A stretch of 64,000 nt of DNA from Acetobacter oryzifermentans (GCF_001628715.1 NZ_CP011120.1:1426001-1490000); one strand, 5' to 3'. Counted from the first letter of the stretch, positions 7,284 to 16,983 are shown. Notes: generated by a model not told the origin, from the sequence alone. A program made the numbers and translations.

Positions 7284-8525
7284 ATGGAGCAAACCCGTAT
7301 GATTCCACCAATGTTTAAGCAGATAGATCCGCCCCAACGGTTTCTGATGGGCCCCGGCCCTATTAATGCGCACCCTCGTGTTTTGCGTGCCATGTCTGCC
7401 GATATGCTGGGGCAGTTTGACCCAGAAATGACAGAATACATGAATGAAACCATGGCGCTGTACCGCCAGGTATTCATGACACAGAACCAATGGACATTTC
7501 TGGTAGATGGTACGGCCCGCGCCGGGATTGAGGCAGCCCTTGTTTCCTTGGTGGAACCGGGTGCAAAAATTCTTATTGTGCGTGCCGGGCGCTTTGGCTT
7601 GCTGCTTTCTGAAATTGCCGAACGGGTTGGAGCAGAAATCTGCACGCTGGATCTGCCGTGGGGTGAAGTAGCCTCGCTGGCGCAGATAGAAGTAGCATTG
7701 CAGGAACATAAGCCACAGGTTTTGGCCTGTATTCATGGTGATACCTCCACTACAATGGCGCAGCCTTTGGATGGTGTTGGAGCATTGTGCAAAAAATACA
7801 ATGTTCTTTCCTATGCCGATGTAACGGCCACGCTGGGTGGCGTGCCTGTTTGCACGGATCGGTGGGGGATTGATGTGGTATCTGGCGGTTTGCAGAAATG
7901 TATGGGTGGGCCGCCGGGTTCTGCTCCCATTACTATTTCGGATCGGGCTGCTGAACATATTATGACCCGCCGACATGTAGAGGCCGGTATCCGCAATGCA
8001 AGCCTTACGGATGGGCAACGGCCACGTATTCCATCCAATTACTTCGATCTGGCTATGGTGATGGATTACTGGTCTGAGAAGCGGCTGAACCACCATACCG
8101 AAGCAACCACCATGTTATATGGCGCCAGAGAGGCTGCCTGTATTGTGCTGGAAGAAGGGCTGGAAAACCGTTTTGCCCGCCACAAAATGGCCAGCACGGC
8201 GCTTATTGCAGGCCTACGTGCTATGGGTCTCACCATTTTTGGTGATGATGCCTATCGTATGGCCAACGTAACGGGGGTATGGATTCCGGCCAGCGTGGAT
8301 GGAGATAAAGTCCGACTGCGTATGCGTGAAGATTTTGGCATTGAAATTGGCACGGCTTTTGGCCCGCTAACGGGCAAAATTTGGCGTATTGGCACCATGG
8401 GTTACAATGCCGTTAAACACAAAGTGTTGCTGACATTGGGCGCATTGGAAGCGGCTTTAGCCGCCGAAGGGTTTAAGCCACCGCGCGGGGCTGCTGTGGA
8501 TGCCGCCCTGGCATCTTGGCCGTAA
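7284..8525 (+). CDS. pucG: (S)-ureidoglycine-glyoxylate aminotransferase (class V, PucG/HpxJ type)
   Basis: A PLP enzyme that passes the amino group of ureidoglycine to glyoxylate, giving oxalurate and glycine. The 413-residue protein starts like alanine-glyoxylate aminotransferases (FLMGPGPINAHPRVL). It has the Schiff-base lysine K205 in SGGLQKCMGGPPG and a typical class V small domain ending near KIWRIGTMGYN. The ATG at 7284 begins two bases after the stop of the previous gene. Placement directly between allantoate amidohydrolase and oxalurate-degradation genes strongly supports the ureidoglycine specificity. Serine- or alanine-glyoxylate aminotransferase would be the answer from sequence alone. 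Confidence 0.85.
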   Translation: MEQTRMIPPMFKQIDPPQRFLMGPGPINAHPRVLRAMSADMLGQFDPEMTEYMNETMALYRQVFMTQNQWTFLVDGTARAGIEAALVSLVEPGAKILIVRAGRFGLLLSEIAERVGAEICTLDLPWGEVASLAQIEVALQEHKPQVLACIHGDTSTTMAQPLDGVGALCKKYNVLSYADVTATLGGVPVCTDRWGIDVVSGGLQKCMGGPPGSAPITISDRAAEHIMTRRHVEAGIRNASLTDGQRPRIPSNYFDLAMVMDYWSEKRLNHHTEATTMLYGAREAACIVLEEGLENRFARHKMASTALIAGLRAMGLTIFGDDAYRMANVTGVWIPASVDGDKVRLRMREDFGIEIGTAFGPLTGKIWRIGTMGYNAVKHKVLLTLGALEAALAAEGFKPPRGAAVDAALASWP

Positions 8526-8542
8526 CCAGTGGGGGATGCGTA

Positions 8543-8947
8543 ATGGAACTAAATAATCCAGAAACACTCCGGCAGGTTGAAGCATGTTCAGACCGTTACG
8601 AACGTGCTCTGGCCGAAAATGATGTGGAAGTTCTGGATGATCTGTTCTGGAATGGCCCGGAAGTGGTGCGCTATGGCGTGGGAGAAAACCTGTATGGAGC
8701 GGAAGAAGTAGCAGCTTTTCGCCGCTCCAGAAAAGGAGGAAGTCCCCCACGCCGTAACTTGCGGCGCACCATTACCGCTATTGGCACTGAAAGCGCTGTT
8801 GTCAGTCTGGAGTTTCAGCGTGAAGGCTCAGACCGAACCGGTCGGCAAATGCAAACATGGATCCGGACAGACAATGGATGGAAAATTCTGGCAGCACATG
8901 TCTCGCTCATGGCAGCTCGCCCAGAAACCGAAAGCCCTGCTTTATAA
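8543..8947 (+). CDS. hpxZ: HpxZ-like oxalurate catabolism protein (DUF3225, AtzH-like)
   Basis: A 134-residue SnoaL/NTF2-fold protein. Visible family features are the helix with RYERALAENDVEVLDDLFW, the VRYGVGENLYGAEEVAAFR block and the final strand WIRTDNGWKILAAHVS. Members are found next to AtzE-type amidases. AtzH, a relative, hydrolyses a carboxyurea intermediate in cyanurate breakdown, and HpxZ is named in the Klebsiella hypoxanthine pathway, where its exact reaction is unsettled. The start at 8543 follows a GGGGGA ribosome-binding site within the 17-base gap after the aminotransferase gene. A supporting hydrolytic role on oxalurate breakdown is inferred from synteny. Confidence 0.85.
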   Translation: MELNNPETLRQVEACSDRYERALAENDVEVLDDLFWNGPEVVRYGVGENLYGAEEVAAFRRSRKGGSPPRRNLRRTITAIGTESAVVSLEFQREGSDRTGRQMQTWIRTDNGWKILAAHVSLMAARPETESPAL

Positions 8948-8959
8948 GGAAATAGGCCC

Positions 8960-9148
8960 ATGACCGCCCCTTCCTCTAATCAGGAAAATCTTGTTCGCGC
9001 ACGCGCTGCAGCCATAGGGCTTGATCTTTCTCCCTCATGCTTACCGGGAGTGATAAGCAATTCCGCCCTTTTGGCGCACTATGCCAAACTGGTTGAACAG
9101 CACACCCTGCCCGATACGTGTGAACCAGCATACGAGTACATTCCATGA
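8960..9148 (+). CDS. hpxX: HpxX-like small subunit (DUF4089, AtzG-like)
   Basis: A 62-residue protein with a GatC-like helix pattern: ARAAAIGLDLSPSCLPGVISN, then a second helix and a short polar tail. AtzG forms a tight complex with the amidase AtzE and stabilises it, much as GatC does for GatA. The gene overlaps the amidase start in an ATGA junction at 9145-9148, so the two are translationally coupled. The small size and exact neighbour make this a subunit of the next enzyme. Confidence 0.85.
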   Translation: MTAPSSNQENLVRARAAAIGLDLSPSCLPGVISNSALLAHYAKLVEQHTLPDTCEPAYEYIP

Positions 9149-10500
9149 CCCATTTTTCCAGCGCGCTTGCCATTGCGGAGGCTATTCGCTCTGGTAAAAA
9201 AAGTGCAGTTTCCACTATCCAGGAAACATTAAATACGTTGCGTACACAGGATAACGATATCCGATGTGTGACGCATATTTTTGCAGATAAGGCTTTGCAG
9301 CAGGCTCATAAAATAGATGCCATGCGGCAGGCGGGCCAAACCTTACCCCCTTTGGCGGGGGTACCGTTTGGCGTAAAAGATTTGTTTGATATTGCAGGTC
9401 ATGTCACTACGGCAGGCTCTATTGTGCTGCGCAATACACCGCCAGCGCAAAAAGATGCCGCCATTGTGCAGCGGCTTAAAGCTGCGGGGGCTATTCCCGT
9501 GGCAACATTGAACATGGATGAATTTGCTTACGGGTTTGCAACCGTAAACGCACATTATGGCACCACCCATAACCCGCATGATCTGGCCCGTATGGCTGGC
9601 GGGTCCTCCGGTGGGTCTGCTGCGGCTGTTGCTGCGGGTTTTCTACCTTTTGCCCTTGGGTCTGATACCAACGGGTCTATTCGTATTCCGGCATCATTAT
9701 GCGGTGTATGGGGGATAAAGCCCACTTTTGGCCGCCTACCCCGTGCTGGTGCCTATCCGTTTTCTGCCAGTTTGGATGTGGTGGGGAGTTTTGCATCCTC
9801 TCTGGATGATCTGATTACAACATTTTACGTGATGGATGGCAGCATTCCAGCGCCCGAACCGGCCGTCGATACACTTCGGATTTCCAGATTGGGAGGATGG
9901 TTTGCATCTAATCTATCCCCTACCCTTGTGGCTGCACTGAACCGTGTTTGCGCCAGCCTGAAAAATTCTAGCACTGTTGATTTGCCGGAAGTAGCAAGCG
10001 CACGTGCAGCATCCTTTTTGATAACAGCGGCGGAAGGTGGAAACCTGCATCTGCCCCGCCTGCGCAAACAGGCTGAAGAGTATGATCCCGCTACGCGAGA
10101 CCGCTTGATTGCTGGAGCCTTGTTGCCATCATCCACTTATTTGCAGGCACAGCGGTTTAGAAACTGGTTCCGGCAGAAAATCCACGAGATATTCCAGAAA
10201 ACAGATGTTCTCATAGCGCCAACGGTTATGGGAGAAGCCCCTTTGCTGGATGAGCCAACCATTATGGTGGATGGCAAACTCGTGTCTGCCCGGGCCAATC
10301 TAGGCTTGTTTACACAGCCTTTAAGCTTGCCGGGCTTGCCCGTGTTGTGTTTGCCGTTGAAAAATACAGGCTCTTTGCCACTTGGTTTACAGCTTGTTGC
10401 GGCTCCGGGGCAGGAAGCCGCGCTGTTTAGTGTTGCGCGGGCGTTGAAGAAAAGCGGCTTGGCAGGGTGCGTACCCCTGCCAGAAAAGGAAATGGCCTGA
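9145..10500 (+). CDS. hpxY: AtzE/HpxY-family amidohydrolase (amidase signature)
   Basis: A 451-residue amidase-signature hydrolase, proposed to act on oxalurate with HpxX as partner. The Ser-Ser-Lys triad is visible: K78 in VPFGVKDLFD, the cis-serine in GGSSGGSAA (154/155) and the nucleophile S178 in GSDTNGSIRIPAS. The sequence is complete. It ends the plus-strand operon, and its stop is only three bases from the stop of the convergent xdhC gene. AtzE itself deaminates 1-carboxybiuret, a close structural relative of oxalurate. Other amidases such as GatA are less likely given the HpxX/HpxZ neighbours. Confidence 0.87.
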   Translation: MTHFSSALAIAEAIRSGKKSAVSTIQETLNTLRTQDNDIRCVTHIFADKALQQAHKIDAMRQAGQTLPPLAGVPFGVKDLFDIAGHVTTAGSIVLRNTPPAQKDAAIVQRLKAAGAIPVATLNMDEFAYGFATVNAHYGTTHNPHDLARMAGGSSGGSAAAVAAGFLPFALGSDTNGSIRIPASLCGVWGIKPTFGRLPRAGAYPFSASLDVVGSFASSLDDLITTFYVMDGSIPAPEPAVDTLRISRLGGWFASNLSPTLVAALNRVCASLKNSSTVDLPEVASARAASFLITAAEGGNLHLPRLRKQAEEYDPATRDRLIAGALLPSSTYLQAQRFRNWFRQKIHEIFQKTDVLIAPTVMGEAPLLDEPTIMVDGKLVSARANLGLFTQPLSLPGLPVLCLPLKNTGSLPLGLQLVAAPGQEAALFSVARALKKSGLAGCVPLPEKEMA

Positions 10501-10503
10501 ACG

Positions 10504-11322
10504 TTATTGGGCTGGGTGGAGCACATGCTCCACCACTTCCGCCGCTACAAGGGCTGCAATAACTTCTGGCCGTTTATCCCTGATACCGCGCTCTCCTATG
10601 GGGCAGATGAGGGACTGTAAACGCTCTTCTTCCATGCCAAGCTGGCGGAAGCTGTGTTCAAACCGTCTGCGTTTGGTGGCAGAGCCAATAAGTCCTATAT
10701 AAGACAGATCATTCCGCAAAAGAGCAGATTCTATAATCAGCGCATCCAACGTGTGGCTGGGGGTAAGCACCAGCACGCCGGATTTAGCCGGTGTGGCGTG
10801 CAATATTGGCTCCCATTGGTCTGTTATGCATGTTTCTACACCAGCGGGAACATTGCCAAACTCCTGCGCTCTGGGGTCCACCCATGTTAACTTCAAAGGT
10901 AATGGTGCCAACGCATAAGCCAAGGCGCGGCCCACATGGCCAGCCCCAAACATAAGTAAAACTGGGCGTAATTTCCGCTCTTGCTGTATGTTGTTTTCCA
11001 GCTCCCGCACAATGTCTGGCGTTACACGCTCTAACCGCACACGGGCCCAACCTCCGCAGCATTGGTTGGTATTTTGCCCACCCAGAATAAATTCATGCTC
11101 ACGCAGCTTTTCATGTTGGCACAGCATTTGGCGCGCCTGTAATACGCATTCATGTTCTAACGCGCCGCCCCCCACTGTTCCGGCCAGAAAAGAGGTGCCG
11201 ACCAGCATAAAAGCACCTGTCTCCCGCGGGGTAGAACCTTTGGCTTCTATAACGCGCACAAGAATGAGCTGTTCTGGATGGTGGTGCCAGTGTTGGAGAA
11301 CCCTTGCAACCTCTCGCATCAT
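10504..11322 (-). CDS. xdhC: Xanthine dehydrogenase accessory protein XdhC
   Basis: A 272-residue chaperone that binds and sulfurates the molybdenum cofactor and inserts it into XdhB. The N-terminal XdhC/CoxI domain shows RVIEAKGSTPRETGAFMLV and GTVGGGALEHE. A Rossmann domain follows, with LLMFGAGHVGRALAYAL and DPRAQEFG. It is the last gene of the minus-strand purine operon, downstream of xdhB, with AGGAGCTG just before its tandem ATGs. Confidence 0.95.
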   Translation of the reverse strand: MMREVARVLQHWHHHPEQLILVRVIEAKGSTPRETGAFMLVGTSFLAGTVGGGALEHECVLQARQMLCQHEKLREHEFILGGQNTNQCCGGWARVRLERVTPDIVRELENNIQQERKLRPVLLMFGAGHVGRALAYALAPLPLKLTWVDPRAQEFGNVPAGVETCITDQWEPILHATPAKSGVLVLTPSHTLDALIIESALLRNDLSYIGLIGSATKRRRFEHSFRQLGMEEERLQSLICPIGERGIRDKRPEVIAALVAAEVVEHVLHPAQ

Positions 11323-11328
11323 CAGCTC

Positions 11329-13677
11329 CTATTCGTGAGATATTTCCTTTTGGTTTTTAAGCCGTTCTACTGCGCGTAAAATCTGTTCTGGCGTGGCAGG
11401 CGCATCTAGCTGAGGGCAGATACGGTAATCCGCAATGCTCGCTATGGCGTCTGATATGGCATGCAATACAGCCAGCCCATGCACAAAAGGGGGTTCCCCC
11501 ACAGCTTTGGAACGGAAGATGGTTTCTTCCCGGTTCGGGGAATTCTCTAGCAATTTCACATTAAAAATCGGGGGTCTGTCTGAACAAGCTGGAATTTTAT
11601 AGGTGCTGGGAGCGTGCGTGCGCAGCCGACCCGTTTGATCCCATACCAGCTCTTCCATTGTCAGCCACCCTGCCCCTTGGATAAAGCCCCCTTCTATCTG
11701 GCCAATATCCAGAACCGGGTTTAGAGATTGCCCCGCATCGTGCAGAATATCTACGCGTTCCATACGGTTTTCACCAGTTAGCAGGTCAACCGCAACTTCC
11801 GCACATGCGGCACCATAGGCAAAATAGTAAAATGGGTGGCCACGGCCTGTTTTCGGGTCCCACGAAATTTTGGGTGTTTTGTAAAACCCGGATGAGGAGA
11901 GCGAAACACGGGCCATGTAGGCGGCTTTCACCACATCCACAAACGGAATGCAGCTTTCCCCTACTTGTACGCCGTTGCTTCCAAAGTGCACAGCACTTTC
12001 TGGCACCTGCCAGTGTGTGGCAGCAAAGCTGATAAGCCGACCTTTGATCTTGCTGATAGCGTCCAGAACAGCCATGCCATTCAGATCCGCTCCGCTAGAT
12101 GCCGCTGTGGCAGACGTATTGGGCACCTTGCCTGTGGTTGTGGCGGTAATGCGCACGCGGTTTTCGGGTAGGCCAAATTCCCGCATGGCAATTTGCACCA
12201 TTTTGGTATGCAATCCCTGCCCCATTTCTGTACCGCCGTGGTTCACTTGTACGGAGCCATCGGTATAGACATGCACCAGAGCGCCTGCCTGATTGAAATG
12301 CGTGGCGGTAAAGGAAATACCAAATTTAACAGGTGTAAGTGCTATGCCCCGGCGAATGTATTTGCTGGTGTGGTTAAAGGCGTGAATTTTCTTACGGCGT
12401 TTGCGGTAATCACACTCCTCGGCCAATTGTTCCATGATTTCGCGGGAAATGGAATCTTCCACGGTCATGAAATACGGTGTGATGTTCCTATCTTGCGTGC
12501 CGTATGTGTTGCGCAAACGCACATCCAGCGGGTCTAGCCCTGTGGCAAAAGCAATTTCCTCCACAACACGTTCAGCCGCGGCAATGCCTTGCGGCCCACC
12601 AAAGCCTCGGAATGCCGTGTTGGATTGGGTATTGGTACGAAATGGTTCTGACCGCAGCCTTACATCCGGGTAATAATAGGAATTATCTGCATGAAACAAT
12701 GCTCTGTCCGTGACAGGGCCAGATAGATCAGCAGACCATCCGCACCGTGCGGCCAGCAGCATATCAACACCCTGAATATGCCCTTGCGCATCAAAGCCGA
12801 CATCATAATCAATGACAAAGTCATGCCGCTTGCCTGTCATGATCATATCATCATCACGGTCAAGACGGCATTTAGCGGGACGTTGGGTGATTTCCGCGGC
12901 CAGAGCAGCCAGACAGGCTGGAGCGTTTGCCTGTGTTTCCTTCCCCCCAAAGCCACCGCCCATGCGGCGCACTTCTACGGTTACCAAATTGCTGGGGCGG
13001 TTAAGAACGTGTGCCACCATGTGCTGGGTTTCTGTGGGGTGTTGTGTAGAGGAGCATATGCGTATCTCTCCCTCTTCGCCCGGCGTAGCCAGTGCGGCTT
13101 GGCCTTCCAGATAAAACTGCTCCTGCCCCCCAACCGTAATGCGCCCGGAAAGCCGTTTAGGAGCTTTTTCCAAGGCATTTGCTGCATTGCCGCGCACCAT
13201 TTCTAACGGACGGCACACCATAGAACCGCCTTTTTGGCGGGCTTCTTCAATGGAGAGAACGGCAGGCAGATCCTCATAAACAATTTTTGCCAGACGCGCA
13301 GCTTTGCGGGCGGCCAGGCGTGTTTCGGCCACGACGGCAAAAATGGGCTGCCCGTAATAGAAAACCTCATCTTTGGCCAAAAGAGGTTCGTCCCCCGCGC
13401 CTACAGGGCTGATCTGGTTTTCCCCCAACACATCTTGGGCCGTCAGAACGTATAAAACGCCCGGAAAATTTTTAACGTGTTCCAGATCTATAGAAACAAT
13501 GCGTGCATGTGCCTTGGTGCTTAAACCGGGCACCACATGCACAACATTTGCGGGGGTCGGAATATCATCAATATACGTTGCCTTGCCGGAAACGTGCAGC
13601 CGCCCACTTTCATGCTTCAGGCTTTGCGTTGCCCCACCGGGAACAATTTTCTGCTCGCTTTTATGGTTTTTAAGCAT
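11329..13677 (-). CDS. xdhB: Xanthine dehydrogenase molybdopterin-binding subunit XdhB
   Basis: The catalytic subunit that oxidises hypoxanthine and xanthine to urate. The 782-residue protein has the aldehyde oxidase/xanthine dehydrogenase hammerhead domain near the start (ATYIDDIP), the molybdopterin contacts RRMGGGFGGKET and TAFRGFGGPQG, HGGTEMGQGLHTK in the middle, and the catalytic glutamate motif KAVGEPPFVHGLAV near the end. I chose the ATG at 13677, with GGAGAGA eight bases before it. It overlaps the xdhA stop by eight bases. A longer in-frame extension to 13743 lacks a ribosome-binding site. Confidence 0.95.
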   Translation of the reverse strand: MLKNHKSEQKIVPGGATQSLKHESGRLHVSGKATYIDDIPTPANVVHVVPGLSTKAHARIVSIDLEHVKNFPGVLYVLTAQDVLGENQISPVGAGDEPLLAKDEVFYYGQPIFAVVAETRLAARKAARLAKIVYEDLPAVLSIEEARQKGGSMVCRPLEMVRGNAANALEKAPKRLSGRITVGGQEQFYLEGQAALATPGEEGEIRICSSTQHPTETQHMVAHVLNRPSNLVTVEVRRMGGGFGGKETQANAPACLAALAAEITQRPAKCRLDRDDDMIMTGKRHDFVIDYDVGFDAQGHIQGVDMLLAARCGWSADLSGPVTDRALFHADNSYYYPDVRLRSEPFRTNTQSNTAFRGFGGPQGIAAAERVVEEIAFATGLDPLDVRLRNTYGTQDRNITPYFMTVEDSISREIMEQLAEECDYRKRRKKIHAFNHTSKYIRRGIALTPVKFGISFTATHFNQAGALVHVYTDGSVQVNHGGTEMGQGLHTKMVQIAMREFGLPENRVRITATTTGKVPNTSATAASSGADLNGMAVLDAISKIKGRLISFAATHWQVPESAVHFGSNGVQVGESCIPFVDVVKAAYMARVSLSSSGFYKTPKISWDPKTGRGHPFYYFAYGAACAEVAVDLLTGENRMERVDILHDAGQSLNPVLDIGQIEGGFIQGAGWLTMEELVWDQTGRLRTHAPSTYKIPACSDRPPIFNVKLLENSPNREETIFRSKAVGEPPFVHGLAVLHAISDAIASIADYRICPQLDAPATPEQILRAVERLKNQKEISHE

Positions 13678-15151
13678 GGGAAATTTCTCTCCAACCTTCC
13701 AGGCAGATAGGTTGACTGCTTCCTTGTGGTGCTGTTTCTTCAAAAAAGCGCGTTAACAGGTTGGCGGATACTGTAGAGCGATACCACGCACTGCTGCGCA
13801 TATCCGTTAAGGGTGTAAAATCATCCAATATGGCCGTGCGAGCAGCTTCCAACGCTACAATATCCCACTTCTGGCCGACCAAAGCCTTTTCCGCTTTCTT
13901 GGCGCGGCAGGGAATGCCCGCCATTCCGCCAAAAGCCAGACGAGCCTCTGTAATGTGGCCATCCGTATCTACACAAAGCGCAAAGGCTGCCATAATTGCA
14001 GAAATGTCCTGATCAAACCGTTTGGAAACCTTATAGGCCCGCATAACAGTTTGAGCAGATTGATCTGGTATAAACACGCCTTCTATGAATTCGGCTGGAC
14101 GGCGATCCTGTTTTCCGTATTCCAGAAAATAGTTTTCAAGCGGAATCTGCCGTCGTGTATTGCCTTGCCGTAAATGCAGCACGGCTCCGGCAGCTATAAA
14201 CAATGGTGGCCCATCCCCAATGGGTGAGGCATTGCCTATATTGCCGCAAACAGTGGCAGCGTTTCTTACCTGCGTGGAACCAATACGTTTTATGGTTTCC
14301 AGTGCATCGGGCAGATGGGTTGCCAAGGCAGGAAGGGCCTGCGTGTATGTTACGGACGCACCTATCCACAAACCACCATCACGTTGTTCTAGTTTATGCA
14401 GATCCTTGGCGGATTTTACGGAAACAACATGTGGCAGGTCTTGCAAATGCTTGGTCACCCACAAGCCAACATCTGTGGCGCCAGCAACCAGAGTGGCTGT
14501 AGGGTTTTCCCGATAAACGGCTGCAAGCGCATCGGAATTGGCTGGCAAAGTGATGCGGCCTTGGGTGTTTTGAATATCTACACTGCTGCCATCCTGTAAG
14601 GCAGAAAGGCGCAGAATGATGTCTTGTTTTTCCTTATCAAAACGGTTGCCCTGTTGCTGCATGGTGTGGCGTGCCTGCTGCATGGCGCGTATAATAGGTG
14701 CATAGCCGGTGCAACGGCATAAATTGCCCGCAAGGGCTGTGTTGATGGCTTTAGGATCATCTCCCCCGCCATTTTGTACATAAGCCACCATGGACATCAC
14801 AAAGCCCGGTGTACAAAACCCGCATTGAGACCCATGCAAGTCCACCATAGCCTGTTGCACGGGGTGCAGGGAGCCATCCGGGTTTTGCAAATACTCAACT
14901 GTAAAAAGCTGTGCGCCATCCAACATCCATAAAAACTGGATGCAGGCATTTACGCTGCGCCATGTGAGCTGGCCGTTTTCAAGGCGCACAACCATAACCG
15001 TGCAGGCACCGCAATCGCCCTCATTACACCCTTCCTTGGTGCCAGTTTGGCTTTTCTGGTCACGCAGCCAGTCCAATACTGTGTGAGTGGGAGAAAGATC
15101 AGACACTTCGTGCAAGGTCTGACCCAGATAAAACCTTATATGGTGTCGCAT
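13670..15151 (-). CDS. xdhA: Xanthine dehydrogenase iron-sulfur/FAD subunit XdhA
   Basis: A 493-residue electron-transfer subunit. The N-terminal ferredoxin domain has the cysteine set GCNEGDCGACTVMV. Next is the second [2Fe-2S] domain, with QCGFCTPGFVMSM and CRCTGYAPI. The FAD-binding domain starts near residue 200 (LVAGATDVGLW), has GNIGNASPIGDGPP, and ends in the CO dehydrogenase flavoprotein C-terminal domain. With XdhB it forms the bacterial two-gene xanthine dehydrogenase, reducing NAD+. It is 35 bases downstream of the permease gene in the same operon. Confidence 0.96.
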   Translation of the reverse strand: MRHHIRFYLGQTLHEVSDLSPTHTVLDWLRDQKSQTGTKEGCNEGDCGACTVMVVRLENGQLTWRSVNACIQFLWMLDGAQLFTVEYLQNPDGSLHPVQQAMVDLHGSQCGFCTPGFVMSMVAYVQNGGGDDPKAINTALAGNLCRCTGYAPIIRAMQQARHTMQQQGNRFDKEKQDIILRLSALQDGSSVDIQNTQGRITLPANSDALAAVYRENPTATLVAGATDVGLWVTKHLQDLPHVVSVKSAKDLHKLEQRDGGLWIGASVTYTQALPALATHLPDALETIKRIGSTQVRNAATVCGNIGNASPIGDGPPLFIAAGAVLHLRQGNTRRQIPLENYFLEYGKQDRRPAEFIEGVFIPDQSAQTVMRAYKVSKRFDQDISAIMAAFALCVDTDGHITEARLAFGGMAGIPCRAKKAEKALVGQKWDIVALEAARTAILDDFTPLTDMRSSAWYRSTVSANLLTRFFEETAPQGSSQPICLEGWREISHA

Positions 15152-15186
15152 TTTTTGATCTCTGTAGAAGACGCAGTGGTCAGGAT

Positions 15187-16647
15187 TTATCTGGAACAGG
15201 ATTTTGGGCGACGTGGCCCAAGCTTATCTTCTGATATCACAACAACGTTCTTCCACATTTCTGGGTGGGTGGTGGCTGGTTGTGGGGCGGCTTCTTTTTC
15301 TTCCACAACAGCGCCATGCGTGCCGTGGTTGAAGATTAAATGCAGGATAATGGCGGACATGGCCCCAAGCGTGATGCCACTGCCAAAGATGATCTGAGCC
15401 CATGCGGGAAAGTGATCTGCAATGTGGGGCTGTGCTGTAGCAAGCATGCCCAAGCCAACGCTGGTGCCAACAATAATGCCGTTGTTTTGGTTATCAAAAT
15501 CCACCTGCGCCAAGGTTTGGATACCCACCACGGCAACTGCTGCAAACATGGCCAAAGCTGCGCCCCCCAGAACAGGCAGCGGCACGCAGGCCATAAGCAC
15601 GGCCAGTTTAGGCAAGCAGCCCATAATCATCATGATAAGGGCTGCGGCAGCCACAACCCACCGGCTTTTTACGCCTGTAAGCCGCACCAGGCCCACGTTT
15701 TCAGCAAAGCAGGTGTAGGGAAAGGAATTGAAAATACCCCCCAGCATTGTAGCGGCCCCATCTGCCCGAATGGCGCGAGTGATATCACGCGGAGTGATCT
15801 TTTTGTCCACAATAGCACCAGTGGCAAACACATCTCCCGTTGTTTCCAGCATGGAAATCATCATTACGATAATCAGGGAAAGAATGGGTACGATATGAAA
15901 ACTGGGCATGCCAAAATATAGCGGGCGCACAATGGTTAAGAGTGGTGCGGATGACACATCTCCAAAATGTGCATCTCCCAAAATCCATGCAACCAGCGTG
16001 CCCATAATCAGGCCAACCAGCACAGCAATGGTGCCCAGAAAACCCTTGAAGAAACGTTGAACAGCCAGAATGCACAGCAGCGTGCCCAAGCCATACGCCA
16101 CATTACGCATGCTGACAGGGTTTTGCATGGTGCCCGTGCCTTGGCCATTAACAATATCATTGGCCGCCACAGGCAACAGAGCCAACCCAATAACCAGAAT
16201 GACAGACCCGGTGACAACAGGCGGAAAAAAACGGATCAATCGTGAGAAAAATGGCGCCATAAAATAGGAAAAAATACCCGCAACAATAACAGCACCAAAA
16301 ATCTGATGCAGCCCTTCAATGCCACCCCCGGCAGCCATGCCAATGGCGATCATGGGGGTAACGGAAACAAACGTAACCCCTTGTAACAGAGGAAGTTTGA
16401 CACCCAGAGGCCCAATACCCACGGCCTGAATAAGCGAGGCAATGCCGCAGGTGAAAAGATCGGCTTCAATAAGGTGTTCCAAGGCATCGTGCGAAAGCCC
16501 AAGAGCACTGGCAAGCAGAATAGGTACAATTACAGATGCAGCATAAAATGTGAGCACGTGCTGCAATCCATAAACACCCAACTGCCAGAAAGGCAGGAAT
16601 TCATCTACAGGATGAACCGCTTGCGGAACGTTTCTGGCAGCTTTCAT
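15187..16647 (-). CDS. NCS2-family purine permease (xanthine/urate transporter)
   Basis: A 486-residue inner-membrane symporter of the nucleobase-ascorbate transporter family with about 12-14 membrane segments. Family signatures include LPLLQGVTFVSVTPMIAIG, FETT-like SMLETTGDVFATG, and GGIFNSFPYTCFAENVG, which resembles the urate/xanthine branch (UacT, PucJ/PucK, UapA). Lying between the hydroxyisourate hydrolase and xanthine dehydrogenase genes, it should import urate or xanthine. The sequence alone cannot tell which. The GGGGAAGC ribosome-binding site overlaps the end of uraH, indicating one transcript. Confidence 0.93.
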   Translation of the reverse strand: MKAARNVPQAVHPVDEFLPFWQLGVYGLQHVLTFYAASVIVPILLASALGLSHDALEHLIEADLFTCGIASLIQAVGIGPLGVKLPLLQGVTFVSVTPMIAIGMAAGGGIEGLHQIFGAVIVAGIFSYFMAPFFSRLIRFFPPVVTGSVILVIGLALLPVAANDIVNGQGTGTMQNPVSMRNVAYGLGTLLCILAVQRFFKGFLGTIAVLVGLIMGTLVAWILGDAHFGDVSSAPLLTIVRPLYFGMPSFHIVPILSLIIVMMISMLETTGDVFATGAIVDKKITPRDITRAIRADGAATMLGGIFNSFPYTCFAENVGLVRLTGVKSRWVVAAAALIMMIMGCLPKLAVLMACVPLPVLGGAALAMFAAVAVVGIQTLAQVDFDNQNNGIIVGTSVGLGMLATAQPHIADHFPAWAQIIFGSGITLGAMSAIILHLIFNHGTHGAVVEEKEAAPQPATTHPEMWKNVVVISEDKLGPRRPKSCSR

Positions 16648-16650
16648 CTG

Positions 16651-16983
16651 TTAGCTTCCCCTGTAAGTAGAATAACCATAAGGTGCAGCAAGCAGCGGCA
16701 CATGGGCGTGCATGGCTTCACCCAATCCAAAAACAATTGGCACGATATCCAGAAAAAGAGGTTCTGGCAGATTCATGCCCTGTTGCTGAAAATAGGTGCC
16801 GATTTCAAACTCCAGCCGATACTGACCGGGTTTGAGTTCAAGATTTCTGAGTTCTGCACAGCGGCCATCGGCATTTGTTACCCCTGTAAACACAAGAGTA
16901 TCACCGGCAAAAAGGCGGATTTGCACAGCACTGGCCGGCTGGCCAGAAACTGTATTAAGCACATGTGTGGAAAGAGAGCTCAT
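16651..16983 (-). CDS. uraH: 5-hydroxyisourate hydrolase (transthyretin-like)
   Basis: Hydrolyses 5-hydroxyisourate to OHCU. The 110-residue protein begins with the STHVLNTVSGQPA strand carrying the catalytic His7 and ends with the diagnostic YSTYRGS tetrapeptide that separates hydrolases from transthyretin. The middle GRCAELRNLELKPGQYRLEFE matches the family. It overlaps the uraD stop by four bases. No signal peptide is present, so it is cytoplasmic. Confidence 0.96.
   Translation of the reverse strand: MSSLSTHVLNTVSGQPASAVQIRLFAGDTLVFTGVTNADGRCAELRNLELKPGQYRLEFEIGTYFQQQGMNLPEPLFLDIVPIVFGLGEAMHAHVPLLAAPYGYSTYRGS

Noticed and set aside
7278..8096. Long open frame antisense to the aminotransferase gene
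   Set aside because: Shadow of a well-supported PLP enzyme gene on the plus strand; no family motifs.
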